The notes under the pieces are model-generated. The model had not been told where the DNA came from. It saw only the letters and a list, made by a program, of their open reading frames with translations, and searched no databases. From Halomonas litopenaei (GTDB lineage Bacteria; Pseudomonadota; Gammaproteobacteria; Pseudomonadales; Halomonadaceae), in NCBI RefSeq assembly GCF_017303055.1, contig NZ_JAEKJT010000005.1, forward strand, positions 62,001 to 126,000: a stretch of 64,000 nt of DNA. The letters are read 5' to 3'. The translations under genes and the position numbers were made by a program. Below, one piece after another: positions 18,440 through 27,154 of this stretch (within the stretch, counting starts at the first letter, position 1; each line of letters starts with the position of its first letter).

Positions 18440-18535
18440 TGGTATCTCCTGAAACAGTAGCGCCCGGCCTTTGAAGGGGCCGGGCGCTCTGCCGCGATGA
18501 GGGAAAGGCTGGGTGGATGTTTTGCTGAGTGATGA

Positions 18536-19504
18536 TCAGCCCACCAGCGCAAGGGCAGACTCCAGCGCCTTGTCCTTGAGGCCGGCGCCCTGGCCGAACC
18601 AGGCGGAGTCCATGCGGTAGTCGTTGCTGCGGGCGCGCTTCTCGTGATCCACGTACTCGGTGACCGCATTGAGTAAGCCCCAGGCGGTGCCTTGCGCCGT
18701 GCACAGCTGAGAGCCGCGCCCCTCACCCTGATAGAGCTTCTGGACGCGATTGAGGGCGCGAACGTTGGGCAGCTTGGACGGATCGTCCATCGGCGCCTCG
18801 GCGTTGCAGACCACCGACTGGAAGTAGGTTCTCGCTTCCTCCTGGCTGACCTTGCGCTCAGCCAGGGTCTTCAAGCGGTACATGAAGTCGTCCCACTGGG
18901 ACACGGAGATCCCCAGCTGCTGCTTGACCAGCTGAGGGCGAAACTCGGTGCTATGTGGCACTTTCACGCCCTGGGAGGTGCCATCCACCGCGATGGTCAG
19001 GGTGTTGTTGCAGACCACCCGCACGGACGTCGGGGTGGCGACGGTGGCCAACGAGCCGTCGCAGGAAGTGGCCAGCAGCAGGTAGTCGTTGACCTGATCC
19101 TGGCCCTTCAATGCCCCGCCCAGGCCGCTGCGCGCCAGGGCCCAGAACTTGCGGCCACCCTTGAGCACCCCGGCCGTCTCCAATTCGTATCCCGCGTATT
19201 CCGTGAGATCACGGTAGAACTCCAACACCTCCTCCGGTTGCACCACCTTGTAACGCTGGGAGACCACCGACAGTGGATCCTTGGTATCGGAGCGGTAGAG
19301 CACTTTCTGCTCGGGGAAGGAATGGATGCTGCCCAGGTGGCCAGCGCCGTCGGCAATGAAGCGCACCAGGGATTCCTCGATGTGCCAGTCCATGCCGGCC
19401 TGCTGTCGCCAGACTTCCAGCGGCTGATGACGAGACAGCTGCTGGCCCAGGCCATGCCAGGGGGTATCGCCAACGTAGGCCATTTGTTCGATCAGGTGTG
19501 CCAT
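18536..19504 (-). CDS. DUF932 phage/plasmid-like protein
   Basis: The 322-residue protein starts MAHLIEQMAYVGDTPWHGLG, the recognisable opening of the DUF932 family found on plasmids, phages and islands. AGGAGCTTTCCCC sits before the ATG at 19504, which is preferred over the longer frame to 19576. Family segments include YKVVQPEEVLEFYRDL and VRVVCNNTLTIA. The function is unknown, but it travels with ERF/Bet and YqaJ/Exo genes, as it does here, which suggests a role in island DNA maintenance. Confidence 0.85.
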   Translation of the reverse strand: MAHLIEQMAYVGDTPWHGLGQQLSRHQPLEVWRQQAGMDWHIEESLVRFIADGAGHLGSIHSFPEQKVLYRSDTKDPLSVVSQRYKVVQPEEVLEFYRDLTEYAGYELETAGVLKGGRKFWALARSGLGGALKGQDQVNDYLLLATSCDGSLATVATPTSVRVVCNNTLTIAVDGTSQGVKVPHSTEFRPQLVKQQLGISVSQWDDFMYRLKTLAERKVSQEEARTYFQSVVCNAEAPMDDPSKLPNVRALNRVQKLYQGEGRGSQLCTAQGTAWGLLNAVTEYVDHEKRARSNDYRMDSAWFGQGAGLKDKALESALALVG

Positions 19505-19642
19505 GGGGAAAGCTCCTTGAGAGTCGAGCACTGCATAACAGCCCGCTCCCCAAGGAAGCAGGCCGACCGTGAGCATGTTGATAAAGGGAGTCGCGGGATC
19601 ATCGCTGAGCAGCGATGGACTCGTGAGACGGATCTTTAGGGG

Positions 19643-19975
19643 TCAATCGATATGGGGACGAAAGGTGTGGCCGCAGGCACGGCACTCGAGATTGTCGAGC
19701 ACCTGATCATCCAGCTGACTACCCAGCCGTGCCCCAGCGACACCGCCTGCCGTGCCACCGACCAATCCACCAAAGACGGCTCCGGCGATACTGCCGACAG
19801 CGATCCCGACCGGACCGCCTACTGCGCCCACCAGGGCTCCGGCCTCGGCGCCACTCCAGGCGCCGGCCGCCCCACTGGCGGTACCGGCCACCGCCCCCGT
19901 GGAGCCTCCTACCTTCCGCCCGCGATGGCGCGACACGACCCGCAACGCGCCACAGCTGGGACAAGACATGGACAT
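19643..19975 (-). CDS. glycine-zipper protein with zinc-ribbon ends
   Basis: The 110-residue protein has an N-terminal CPSC (residues 5-8) and a C-terminal CRACGH (about 98-103), which together could bind one zinc ion. Between them is a run of about 70 residues dominated by Gly and Ala with G-x-x-x-G spacing (GAVGGPVGIAVGSIAGAVFG), which may insert in membranes or oligomerise. AAGAGGTAATGTC precedes the ATG. It resembles glycine-zipper hypothetical proteins, but the zinc-knuckle frame is unusual. The function is unknown. Confidence 0.65.
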   Translation of the reverse strand: MSMSCPSCGALRVVSRHRGRKVGGSTGAVAGTASGAAGAWSGAEAGALVGAVGGPVGIAVGSIAGAVFGGLVGGTAGGVAGARLGSQLDDQVLDNLECRACGHTFRPHID

Positions 19976-20357
19976 GACATTACCTCTTCCATCGAAAAAG
20001 ACATGAGAACGAAGCCACCCGTCTGGGGCTTCAAGGAGGTAGTACAGGTTTGAAATTCGATTGAATCGACAACGGGCAAGATCCTGGGCGACACACCCGC
20101 AACATCATCGAGGTATACGTCAGCTACGGGAAAAAGCCGGGTTTTCCGGCCTCCGTCGGCTTCCTGAGCATGTTTCAGAACATCCGTCCGATGTTTCCCA
20201 GGATGACAAGCCAGGACGACGTAATATTTTACAGCGCTGTGAGATGGGATGCAGCGAAACCGTGACGTCATCGCGTCGCGGTGTCTTGTACGGATCGATA
20301 ACGGAATTTCCCGAGAAAGTTAGTGACACCTCATTCGCCAGAAAACTGGGGCGATTG

Positions 20358-20547
20358 GCATGTCCAGGGATAGCGTTTCCCTGGGGTTCCGACATGCGTC
20401 ACTGACGGGTAAGTATTATAGGGAGATTCACTAGACTCCTAACAGGGTCTACAGGGATAGGTCACTAGGTCATGATGGGCTCACTTGTGAAAGCCCATCC
20501 AGGATCATGAAGGATCATCCGAGGAGTGGTCCCATACAGACCACTCC
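20358..20547. other. cluster of three hairpins, candidate replication origin of the island
   Basis: The 766-bp gap before the Gp2-like replication gene holds no supported gene but three inverted repeats. The first is nested: GCATGTC at 20358 with GACATGC at 20391, around CCAGGGA/TCCCTGG. The second is GATGGGCT at 20474 with AGCCCATC at 20492. The third is GGAGTGGTC at 20523 with GACCACTCC at 20539. AGGATCAT is repeated at 20501 and 20511. Hairpins just upstream of a rolling-circle-type initiator gene are where its nicking origin would be expected (inference). Confidence 0.4.
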
Positions 20548-20741
20548 CAATGAAACCATCACCCAACATGACCTTCTAGGGATTGACCTCACAGGCGACT
20601 GGAAAACGCCTGATGATGAAGTTCAAGTGAGCGACAGCATCACATCAAGGTCAGTACATACCGCTTCCTATTATCCTCCTATCGATCGACAAGACCATCG
20701 CTGCGGAATCTTTCACCATTCCCACAGCGAGGTATCTCCTC

Positions 20742-21437
20742 ATGTTTCAACATCACCCCCTCTGCCATCCGCTTAACGACAAGCTGCGCCTTCACTACGA
20801 AGACATCTATCGAGGCTTTGACGTCCAGCATTGGACAGATGGCCCACTGGTCGTGAACTACCTGGAACGGTCCTTGCAGACCCTTGACGCCGTGACACGG
20901 ATCAACCATTCCACCTTCATCTTTCGCGTGGATCTCCACTTCCCGGATGAGATGCCGCGTCTGCCGATGCATGAGACCAACGCCGTGCTGGCACGGTTCT
21001 TCTACTTCTTCCGCTACGAGCTCAAGCGGAGGCAAACCAAGTACCCGACCCAGCTGCACTACCTGTGGGCACGCGAGCAGGTCAACAGCGACAAGCCGCA
21101 CTACCACCTGATGATCATGCTCAACAGGAACGCCTACGACAGCCTGGGGGCGTTCGGTCCAGATTGGTTCGGGGTCTACTCATTCAACAACCTCTACCAC
21201 CGCATGATGCGTTCCTGGTTGAAGGCAATGGGGTTCGATCATGACGATCCACGCTTCCATCAGCTGATCCATGTCTGCAAAGACCCGGTCACAAAAGAGC
21301 CCTGGTCCTGCGCCCTGCATCGGGATGACTGGATAGCCATGAATGAGGCGGTATTCATGGCCAGCTATCTGTGCAAGGCCTTCAGTAAACCGTTCGGCCA
21401 GAGGGCGCATGTCTTCGATGGCAGTCGTCTTTGGTGA
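20742..21437 (+). CDS. Gp2/YagK/YfjJ-type replication initiator-like protein
   Basis: The 231-residue protein resembles the inovirus Gp2 / YagK-YfjJ C-terminal domain proteins common on P4-like islands. It contains a His-rich segment in DKPHYHLMIMLN, similar to the HUH metal site of rolling-circle initiators. The pattern FRVDLHFPDEMPRLP and the late MASYLCKAFSKPFGQR are typical. It follows the hairpin cluster and may start island replication after excision (inference). Confidence 0.75.
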   Translation: MFQHHPLCHPLNDKLRLHYEDIYRGFDVQHWTDGPLVVNYLERSLQTLDAVTRINHSTFIFRVDLHFPDEMPRLPMHETNAVLARFFYFFRYELKRRQTKYPTQLHYLWAREQVNSDKPHYHLMIMLNRNAYDSLGAFGPDWFGVYSFNNLYHRMMRSWLKAMGFDHDDPRFHQLIHVCKDPVTKEPWSCALHRDDWIAMNEAVFMASYLCKAFSKPFGQRAHVFDGSRLW

Positions 21438-21611
21438 TTGAGTGACATGGTATGGGTCCGTCCTAGGCGGACCCGTCCTACCTCTCTCAACATGGTGCCT
21501 GCAATGTTTCCGACTTCGATGTTTCCCTCCCTCTCGTTCCCTCACAACACCCGTGGCAGCCAAGAAGAATCGTCATCCCACGATCCCTGGGGAGATCGTC
21601 GCCTCGCCAGG

Positions 21612-21821
21612 ATGGAACGCAAGGAACCGACCCGTCGACTGCTACGTGACGTCATGGCCCTACGCCGGATTCGTGGCATGAGCCAGACAGCGCTGGCGGC
21701 CGATCTGGGAGTCAGCGTGCGAACCTTGCAGGAGTGGGAGCAGGGGCGACGACTGCCCTCGGGGGTTGGCCATGCCCTGCTCAGACAGTGGGTAGAGACC
21801 CACCAAAGCGATGGAGATTGA
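21612..21821 (+). CDS. XRE-type helix-turn-helix regulator (start uncertain)
   Basis: The helix-turn-helix reads RGMSQTALAADLGVSVRTLQ followed by EWEQGRRLPSGVGHALLR, as in NadS/MqsA-type C-terminal DNA-binding domains. I take the ATG at 21612 (69 residues) because the homology starts just after it. The frame is open back to 21438 with several other possible starts and a Met/Ser/Pro-rich prefix. It lies directly after the replication gene and may control it. No toxin partner is evident. Confidence 0.6.
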   Translation: MERKEPTRRLLRDVMALRRIRGMSQTALAADLGVSVRTLQEWEQGRRLPSGVGHALLRQWVETHQSDGD

Positions 21822-21943
21822 GACATTGCGATGGATTATCGTACAACATGAGCGCCGCAGGATGTCGATTTTCATGTTTTTTTAGATTTATAAGTCACAA
21901 TGTCTAACCCAATACCAGTTTGCACGCTCTAGGCAGCCCATCG

Positions 21944-23761
21944 CTACTTCTGGCGAGAGGCATCGCATGAGGCACGCCAGCGCCCATAGGGGCCACGTTT
22001 CTCGAGAGGGACAAGCTGAACCCCGAACGTCGCAAGCAAGGCCCTGCTCTGCTTGAACTTGGCCGCCAACCCTCGGGACGTGACAGGCCAGGAACCTGAA
22101 GGATCAGGCTCAGGGCGATACCCATCGAGCAGCACAAGCCAATCCTTGACCGTGGCCTCTATCCGTCCATCTTCCGACGCATCGATGAGACGCTTCACGG
22201 CCATCGCGACAGGATTTTCCTCCAGCTCATAATCGCGACGACTTTGCTGGTTGGCATCAAGTTGTTGCCAGAATTCGGCAGTATCTCGACCCAAAGCATC
22301 AGCCACCAGTACACCTATCCGGCATAGGTCTCGCAAACCACCATAGCGGTCGCATTGTCGATCATTTTCAACATGGCTCCAGAACTGGTTAACATAGCCA
22401 AATATTTGGAGAAGGCCATGAATGATGGTTCTCTCCGCCATGCTGCGATCCTCCACAGCATTTTGAGATTTGCCCCCTCCTGCATCATCCAGCTCTATGC
22501 TCAAGGTAGCGTCGGATAGCGGTGCATAGGTCACTACACTCTCGCTGCTATTCAGCATGACCGCACAACGGACGGAAAGATCTACCCCAGAACGCTTCGT
22601 TTTCGTGCGCCACTCCATTGCCTTTCCCTGCATGATCGAAAGCAAGCCTTTCTGCTGTGTTTTGGACAGCGAATCCACTCGATGGAAACTCATCAGGTAA
22701 TGGCACTGCGCCCGAATATCCACTTGCTTTATCGACTTGGGAACCTCGATCTCAAACAGACTACTCGCCGGGTCTATGACCGTCTTCAGCATCTTCTGTG
22801 AATCGATCAGCTCAGGAGTAGGCTCACCTAACAACTCAAGCAACACGGGCGCACTATCTGAGCGCCAGGCCATGACCATCCAGGCAATCACCAACAGGTC
22901 ACTATCTTTCGGCAGCGAAGTGACATCGAATAAAGTAGATATCGATTGAGGAAGCACATTCCCAACGTTATCAGGAACACACACCGGCAAGCTTTCTCGA
23001 GGCATGACATGGGGAATCCCAGTCCGTATCTCATAGCTCGATAAGCCCGGTGAAAAAATCAAGCATTGATTCCCCAAGATCAGCGCACGTCGACCACTGT
23101 TCAAGTCAACGCCTGCACGACCGTAAACCGGTAGAACAGCCTCGGGGATAGCACCATAAACAAAATTGCTGATGGCAGACCTGATGACACCATAGGAGAC
23201 ATCCTGCTGCCTTCCTATGGAGGTTCTCCAATACTCTCCCTTCAGCCTCTCAAGGATCTTTGGGTCGAAATGTGGCAAAGTCTCGCCCGTAAACTTATCA
23301 GTCAGCAGTGGGCTTCTCGACTCATTAGTAGTGAGATAAAACTGTCCTTGAAGCATGGACATGACATCGGCTACTTGTCTATCGTGACGAGATTGCTTTG
23401 GCGCTTGGCGCGCTCCAAATAACCCCATGCCCCCAGCACCAGATTCACTGCTCAAATCAGGCGCTGCCGGCCAGGAAGGCCAAGGAGCATTGAGCGCAGC
23501 TTGGAGATCGGGGTCACTAAAGAGGGACTTTAAAGTGGCCGGTGGCTCATCATCGTGTGATGCATTGGGAAATGAGGAAGAGGGTCCTGTATCGGGCGTA
23601 GGCGAAGTCTCTGCGGCATCATCAAGCTCACCAGAAGCCACCTTCCGAGCTTGCTCACGCCAATGCTCACTCAGGCCAAACCTCTGCCGCCGGTGCTTGG
23701 TATTGGCTACCTCGTGTCCCACTGGATGAGACTCGTGGTTATCCTGACCATGATCCGTCAT
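21944..23761 (-). CDS. helicase-like island protein with degenerate P-loop
   Basis: The 605-residue protein has a disordered N-terminal 150 residues rich in Ser, Pro and Asp. The middle (about 240-440) follows the layout of island-borne primase/helicase ATPases. However, the region that should be a Walker A loop (typically GEQGSGKST) reads LLGEPTPELIDSQKM and has lost Gly-Lys-Ser/Thr. The later parts YLMSFHRVDSLSKTQQ, GLLSIMQGKAMEWRTK and RCAVMLNSSESVV still align with the expected pattern in my reading. If so, it is a non-hydrolysing descendant with a structural role in replication. The family assignment is inference. Confidence 0.5.
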   Translation of the reverse strand: MTDHGQDNHESHPVGHEVANTKHRRQRFGLSEHWREQARKVASGELDDAAETSPTPDTGPSSSFPNASHDDEPPATLKSLFSDPDLQAALNAPWPSWPAAPDLSSESGAGGMGLFGARQAPKQSRHDRQVADVMSMLQGQFYLTTNESRSPLLTDKFTGETLPHFDPKILERLKGEYWRTSIGRQQDVSYGVIRSAISNFVYGAIPEAVLPVYGRAGVDLNSGRRALILGNQCLIFSPGLSSYEIRTGIPHVMPRESLPVCVPDNVGNVLPQSISTLFDVTSLPKDSDLLVIAWMVMAWRSDSAPVLLELLGEPTPELIDSQKMLKTVIDPASSLFEIEVPKSIKQVDIRAQCHYLMSFHRVDSLSKTQQKGLLSIMQGKAMEWRTKTKRSGVDLSVRCAVMLNSSESVVTYAPLSDATLSIELDDAGGGKSQNAVEDRSMAERTIIHGLLQIFGYVNQFWSHVENDRQCDRYGGLRDLCRIGVLVADALGRDTAEFWQQLDANQQSRRDYELEENPVAMAVKRLIDASEDGRIEATVKDWLVLLDGYRPEPDPSGSWPVTSRGLAAKFKQSRALLATFGVQLVPLEKRGPYGRWRASCDASRQK

Positions 23762-24082
23762 TCCCTACCTCGTGCCTTTTCGCCATCGAATATCTCGCAA
23801 AGCCTATCACACGGACCTCTGACATCCGCTCTTCCCGATCCCCCTCGTTAGCTGTGATACCTCAGGCTTCTTAAGCCAGGCGGCTACATGGCCGAGACAG
23901 TAGAGGCGACTTGTCGTCTCGATCACCACCCCCTGCCTTACAAATGGCGCACAGCGGCCCCGGGCCGCTTTTATACCGTGAGATACGAAATCATCAGGTA
24001 GCGGCATAAACGCCGCACAGAGCGGCATGGCGCGATAACGTCGCCGTCTCTACCCACAGCCCACTGACCACGGCGGCCACGC
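23762..24082. other. gap without a recognisable gene
   Basis: Short leftward frames exist here but have no ribosome-binding site and no family resemblance. The stretch lies at the end of the mobility section, just before the truncated mercury and arsenic genes, and may be debris of earlier rearrangements. Confidence 0.4.
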
Positions 24083-24244
24083 ATGAAATTTCCACCCAAC
24101 AGCCGTATCAACTCCATCATGGACGACCGGCTGGCCGCCAACAGCTGTCAAGGTCTTCGCTGCACCGCATGTCGGAGTTCTTCGAGACTGTCAGTTTCAA
24201 CAGATGGCTGCATGGAATGCCAGAAGCTGGCAGCACCACATTGA
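24083..24244 (+). CDS. possible small zinc-ribbon protein
   Basis: The 53-codon frame runs from ATG to TGA with two Cys-x-x-Cys pairs, CTAC (27-30) and CMEC (43-46), spaced as in a zinc ribbon. An extra Cys is at 22. No good ribosome-binding site is visible, so expression is doubtful. It could also be the remnant of a larger protein. Confidence 0.3.
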   Translation: MKFPPNSRINSIMDDRLAANSCQGLRCTACRSSSRLSVSTDGCMECQKLAAPH

Positions 24245-24260
24245 CGAGCCCCGTCATGAC

Positions 24261-24527
24261 CTACCAGTCATGCAGGGCAGCGATCAACGGGCACGACACC
24301 TTTCTTTGATGCACATGGCATTCATCGACCAGCCGGGATAAGGCCGCCTCGATGCGGGTCAGATCAGCCAGCCTGGCGCGCACGTCGTCAAGTCGCTGTG
24401 ACGCTAGTTCCGCCGCCTCGCTGCAATGAGCACCATCCTCCAGAGCCAGTAGCTGCCCGATCTCGTCCAGGCTGAATCCCAGCCGCTGCACCGCTTTCAC
24501 GAATTTCATGCGCGCCACGTCGGCGCT
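24261..24527 (-). pseudogene. merR: C-terminal fragment of mercury-type MerR regulator
   Basis: The leftward frame encodes the dimerisation helix and metal-binding end of a Hg(II)-type Mer[21 protein letters not shown], then [18 protein letters not shown] and a C-terminal [16 protein letters not shown]. The Cys positions match mercury ligands (Cys in AHCSEA, the late VSCPLI). The whole N-terminal DNA-binding part is missing. The similarity stops at about 24525, where the oppositely oriented transporter fragment begins. No mer operon remains nearby. Confidence 0.8.
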
Positions 24528-25095
24528 GTTGCTCGTGCAGTTGCTGGCTTTACCGGTCTATCTCTGGCTCTTTCTGGGCGCGGAGTGGTTCCAGGCAGCG
24601 ATCAGCACCCACCTCCTCAGCGCCTTCGCGGGATTGATTCTCACCCCCTTGGCCCTGGCCTGGGTGACCGAGCGGCTGGCCGAGCGTCACCTCAATGCCA
24701 GACGGTGGGTTCATGGCCTGGGCCTACTGCCCGTACCCCTGCTGGCACTGGTGGTCTTTGTCATCGCGGCCTCCCAGGTGACGACCGTGGCCGGCCTCGG
24801 CGGGGTCTTGCTGCAAGTGCTGCCGATCTTCGTCGCCTACCTGGCCTTTGCCGCCATCCTGGGCAAGACCCTCGGCAGGCTCTTCCGGCTCTCCGCGCCA
24901 TCAGCCAGGACTCTGACCTTCAGCTTCGGCACACGCAACTCCTTCGTGGTGCTACCCATCGCCCTGACGCTGCCCGATGCCTGGCAAGCCGCCGTGGTGG
25001 TCATCGTCTTCCAGTCGCTGGTCGAGCTGTTCGGCATGGTGGTGTACCTGAGATGGGTGCCAGGCAAGTTGATCCCGGAGCCCTCTCACACATAG
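24508..25095 (+). pseudogene. C-terminal fragment of an arsenic-resistance-type (ACR3/bile-acid symporter family) transporter
   Basis: About 195 residues remain, with five or six membrane helices. The C-terminal signature TFSFGTRNSFVVLPIALTLP is present, then VIVFQSLVELFGMVVYLRWV. These resemble arsenic-resistance members of the bile acid:sodium symporter superfamily, which normally have about 330 residues. The first third is absent and no start signal exists. The broken end lies against the broken merR, so a deletion or recombination joined the two. It is probably non-functional. Confidence 0.6.
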
Positions 25096-25268
25096 CCCTT
25101 GCAGCTCCCCATCCAATTTCCAGGAGTAAAATGTGATCGAACGTCGTGTTCGGCTGCCTCAAGGCGCAACGACGAACCTTGCACCGTACTCCTAGCCAAG
25201 CCCCCCTCGGCAGCCCCCTGAACCGTACCGATCCTCTACGGAAGATAGGGGCGATGGACAGTGACTAC

Positions 25269-25847
25269 TCAGGCACCGCTGGCAAGCCTTTCGAGGTCGG
25301 CAACCACGGCCTCCATAGGATCGCTGTCGCGGATCAGCAGGCGCGCCTCTCCCTGATCATTGAAGGCGAAAACAGCGCTGGAGTGCGACACATCATAGTT
25401 GCCTTCGCTGTCCTCTTCGCCATACCCGTAGGTCACCCGATAGCGGCGTGTCAGTTCATCGAGGGCCGCTTTATCCCCCGTGAGGCCGATGAACTGGGGG
25501 CCGAAGGCATCCGTGTACTCTCGCAACGTCTCGGCGTCATCGCGACGAGGGTCGACCGAGACGAAGAGCACCTGAATGTCGTCGCGCGCCGCCTCACCCA
25601 TGCGTTGGGTGGCGGCGTCGAGGCGCGCGAGGGTGGTGGGACAGACATCGGGGCAGTGAGTGAAGCCGAAGAACAGCAGTGTGCTCTTGCCGAGGAACTG
25701 ATCGGCGTTGACGTCTTTGCCGTTCTCGTCGACAAGCTCGAACGCCAGGGGAGGCATGAGCCCCGAGATATCCTTGGTCTGCCAAGGCGGCTCGCTGCAG
25801 CCCGCAAGCCATAGGGTCACGAATAGTGCCATGATCCATCGGTGCAT
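25269..25847 (-). CDS. SCO-family copper chaperone lipoprotein
   Basis: The 192-residue lipoprotein has signal peptide ALFVTLWLAGCSEP with a lipobox LAGC. The thioredoxin fold carries the SCO copper motif CPDVCP followed by TTLARLDAATQRMG. The SVDPRRD and conserved His region YDVSHSSAVFAFN are also present. SCO proteins deliver Cu to the CuA site of cytochrome oxidase or act as thiol reductases. The start at 25847 follows GGGAGCAGG. It forms an operon with the PCuAC and CtaG genes upstream. Its lipid anchor could be processed by the island's own Lgt, LspA and Lnt. Confidence 0.9.
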   Translation of the reverse strand: MHRWIMALFVTLWLAGCSEPPWQTKDISGLMPPLAFELVDENGKDVNADQFLGKSTLLFFGFTHCPDVCPTTLARLDAATQRMGEAARDDIQVLFVSVDPRRDDAETLREYTDAFGPQFIGLTGDKAALDELTRRYRVTYGYGEEDSEGNYDVSHSSAVFAFNDQGEARLLIRDSDPMEAVVADLERLASGA

Positions 25848-25857
25848 CCTGCTCCCC

Positions 25858-26322
25858 CTACTGTGCTGTCGGCGCCACGGCGCGGAAGGTGACACGCTGT
25901 CGCTGCTCGCCGGCGAAATGAAGGTTCACCTCGATGTCGTCACTAACAACGAGGGGGCGAGTCCGTTTCATGAGCATGAGATGATAGCCCCCCGGTGCGA
26001 ACTCGATCTGCTCCCCCGCTGCCAGTTCTAATTGGGCGACGGGTTGCATACTGGTGATGCCATCCTGATTGACAGTGCGATGCATGGTGACATTGCCGAA
26101 AGCGGGGCTATCCGCTCCTGTCAGGGTGACGCCCTTCTCACTGGTATTCGTGAGGGTGAAATAGCCTGCCGCGGGCAGGTCCCCGGGCAGAAGCCGAAGA
26201 CGCGCCTCGCTGACCTGCAGTTCGGCAGCAGCCACCGTGCCGGGCGTCGCGATCAGCAGCAGGAAGGCCCAGCACCAGCGTTTCGCCAGGCGCGGCAGAC
26301 TAGCGTGTGGCGTGAGAGACAT
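25858..26322 (-). CDS. periplasmic PCu(A)C copper chaperone
   Basis: The 154-residue protein has a signal peptide ending in TVAAA. The mature part has the PCuAC cupredoxin-like fold with a Cu(I) site of Met and His: GNVTMHRTVNQDGITSM and YHLMLMKRTRPL, the usual H-M ... H-x-M pattern. PCuAC passes Cu(I) to oxidase assembly factors such as SCO, its downstream neighbour 10 bp away. The start at 26322 is preferred because AAGGAGG lies 9 nt upstream. It overlaps the 3' end of the CtaG-like gene. Confidence 0.9.
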   Translation of the reverse strand: MSLTPHASLPRLAKRWCWAFLLLIATPGTVAAAELQVSEARLRLLPGDLPAAGYFTLTNTSEKGVTLTGADSPAFGNVTMHRTVNQDGITSMQPVAQLELAAGEQIEFAPGGYHLMLMKRTRPLVVSDDIEVNLHFAGEQRQRVTFRAVAPTAQ

Positions 26323-27154
26323 CAGCGGCATCCTCCTTGCGGGCGTCACGGAACAGAAAGCTGAGAATGATCAGAACCCCAATGGCACTCATCATCGAGG
26401 CGGGAATCCAGGTCAGCAGGCCGCCGAGGAGTTGGTCAGTCAGAGGATCCAGCGGCCAGGCGCGACCGCAAACCTCGTAGACATCGAAGATCACGTCGCG
26501 ACTGAAGGTGATATAGGCGCCCAGGAGAATTTGCGGGGGGATCACCGCCAACAGGATGGCGACACGCTTGCCATAGCCGAGACCGCCTTGTTGCGGCGAG
26601 CGGCGATCCAGGATCAGCCACCAGAACAGCAACCCATCCAGCGCCATGCTCCAGTTCATCACCTGATAGAGATCAGCGCTGAGCATGGCGTCGAAGTGGA
26701 TCTCGGGAATCAGCCAGAAATAGATCAGCCCGACGAACAGTAGGGGGGCGATCAGTGGATGCTGCAGAGTCCGATAAACAGGACGCAGCAGGCGCGCGGC
26801 CAGGCTCCACCCGGGGAAGGGTCTGATTCGAGTCGGCAAGCCGTCTGCCAGTACCGGCAAGGGGGCGGCCAGGGCGATCAGGAGGGGGCCGGCGTGATGC
26901 AGCACCAGGTGCTGGGCCCGATGGGTAAAGAACATGTACTGGGCGAGGTAGTCGTAATGAGTCTGGGTGACGCCATAGATGGTGGCGACACCCAGCAGGT
27001 AGGCCAGGATTCGGCCCGCGCCGGTGGCCTCGCCGCGCCGTCTGCGCTGCCGCAGGCCTCGCAGGTAGAGCACGATGGCCAGCAGGCAGCTCGCCGACCA
27101 GGTCAGTGAGAACTCCCACGGCAGCAGGTAGCCCAGAGCGACGTCGAGCTCGAT
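26300..27154 (-). CDS. ctaG: CtaG-type cytochrome oxidase assembly protein (unusual start)
   Basis: This multi-spanning protein of the caa3 CtaG family has HYDYLAQYMFFTHRAQHLVL and LHHAGPLLIALAAPLPVL with the conserved His clusters. Later segments include LIYFWLIPEIHFDAML and ITFSRDVIFDVYEVCGR. The coding similarity runs upstream of the first usual start (GTG, 27073) through LDVALGYLLPWEFSLTW. No ATG, GTG or TTG exists in that frame before a stop near 27195. The best candidate start is an ATC at 27152-27154 behind GGAGGGAAGG. Either a rare start codon is used or the start was lost. It is the first gene of the copper-chaperone operon. Confidence 0.75.
   Translation of the reverse strand: MELDVALGYLLPWEFSLTWSASCLLAIVLYLRGLRQRRRRGEATGAGRILAYLLGVATIYGVTQTHYDYLAQYMFFTHRAQHLVLHHAGPLLIALAAPLPVLADGLPTRIRPFPGWSLAARLLRPVYRTLQHPLIAPLLFVGLIYFWLIPEIHFDAMLSADLYQVMNWSMALDGLLFWWLILDRRSPQQGGLGYGKRVAILLAVIPPQILLGAYITFSRDVIFDVYEVCGRAWPLDPLTDQLLGGLLTWIPASMMSAIGVLIILSFLFRDARKEDAADVSHATR

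Noticed and set aside
20061..20405. A 114-codon frame upstream of the Gp2-like gene
   Set aside because: It crosses the first hairpin, lacks a ribosome-binding site and has no family resemblance; the region looks non-coding.
23807..24028. A 73-codon leftward frame before the merR fragment
   Set aside because: Weak start, no recognisable family and located in a rearranged gap.
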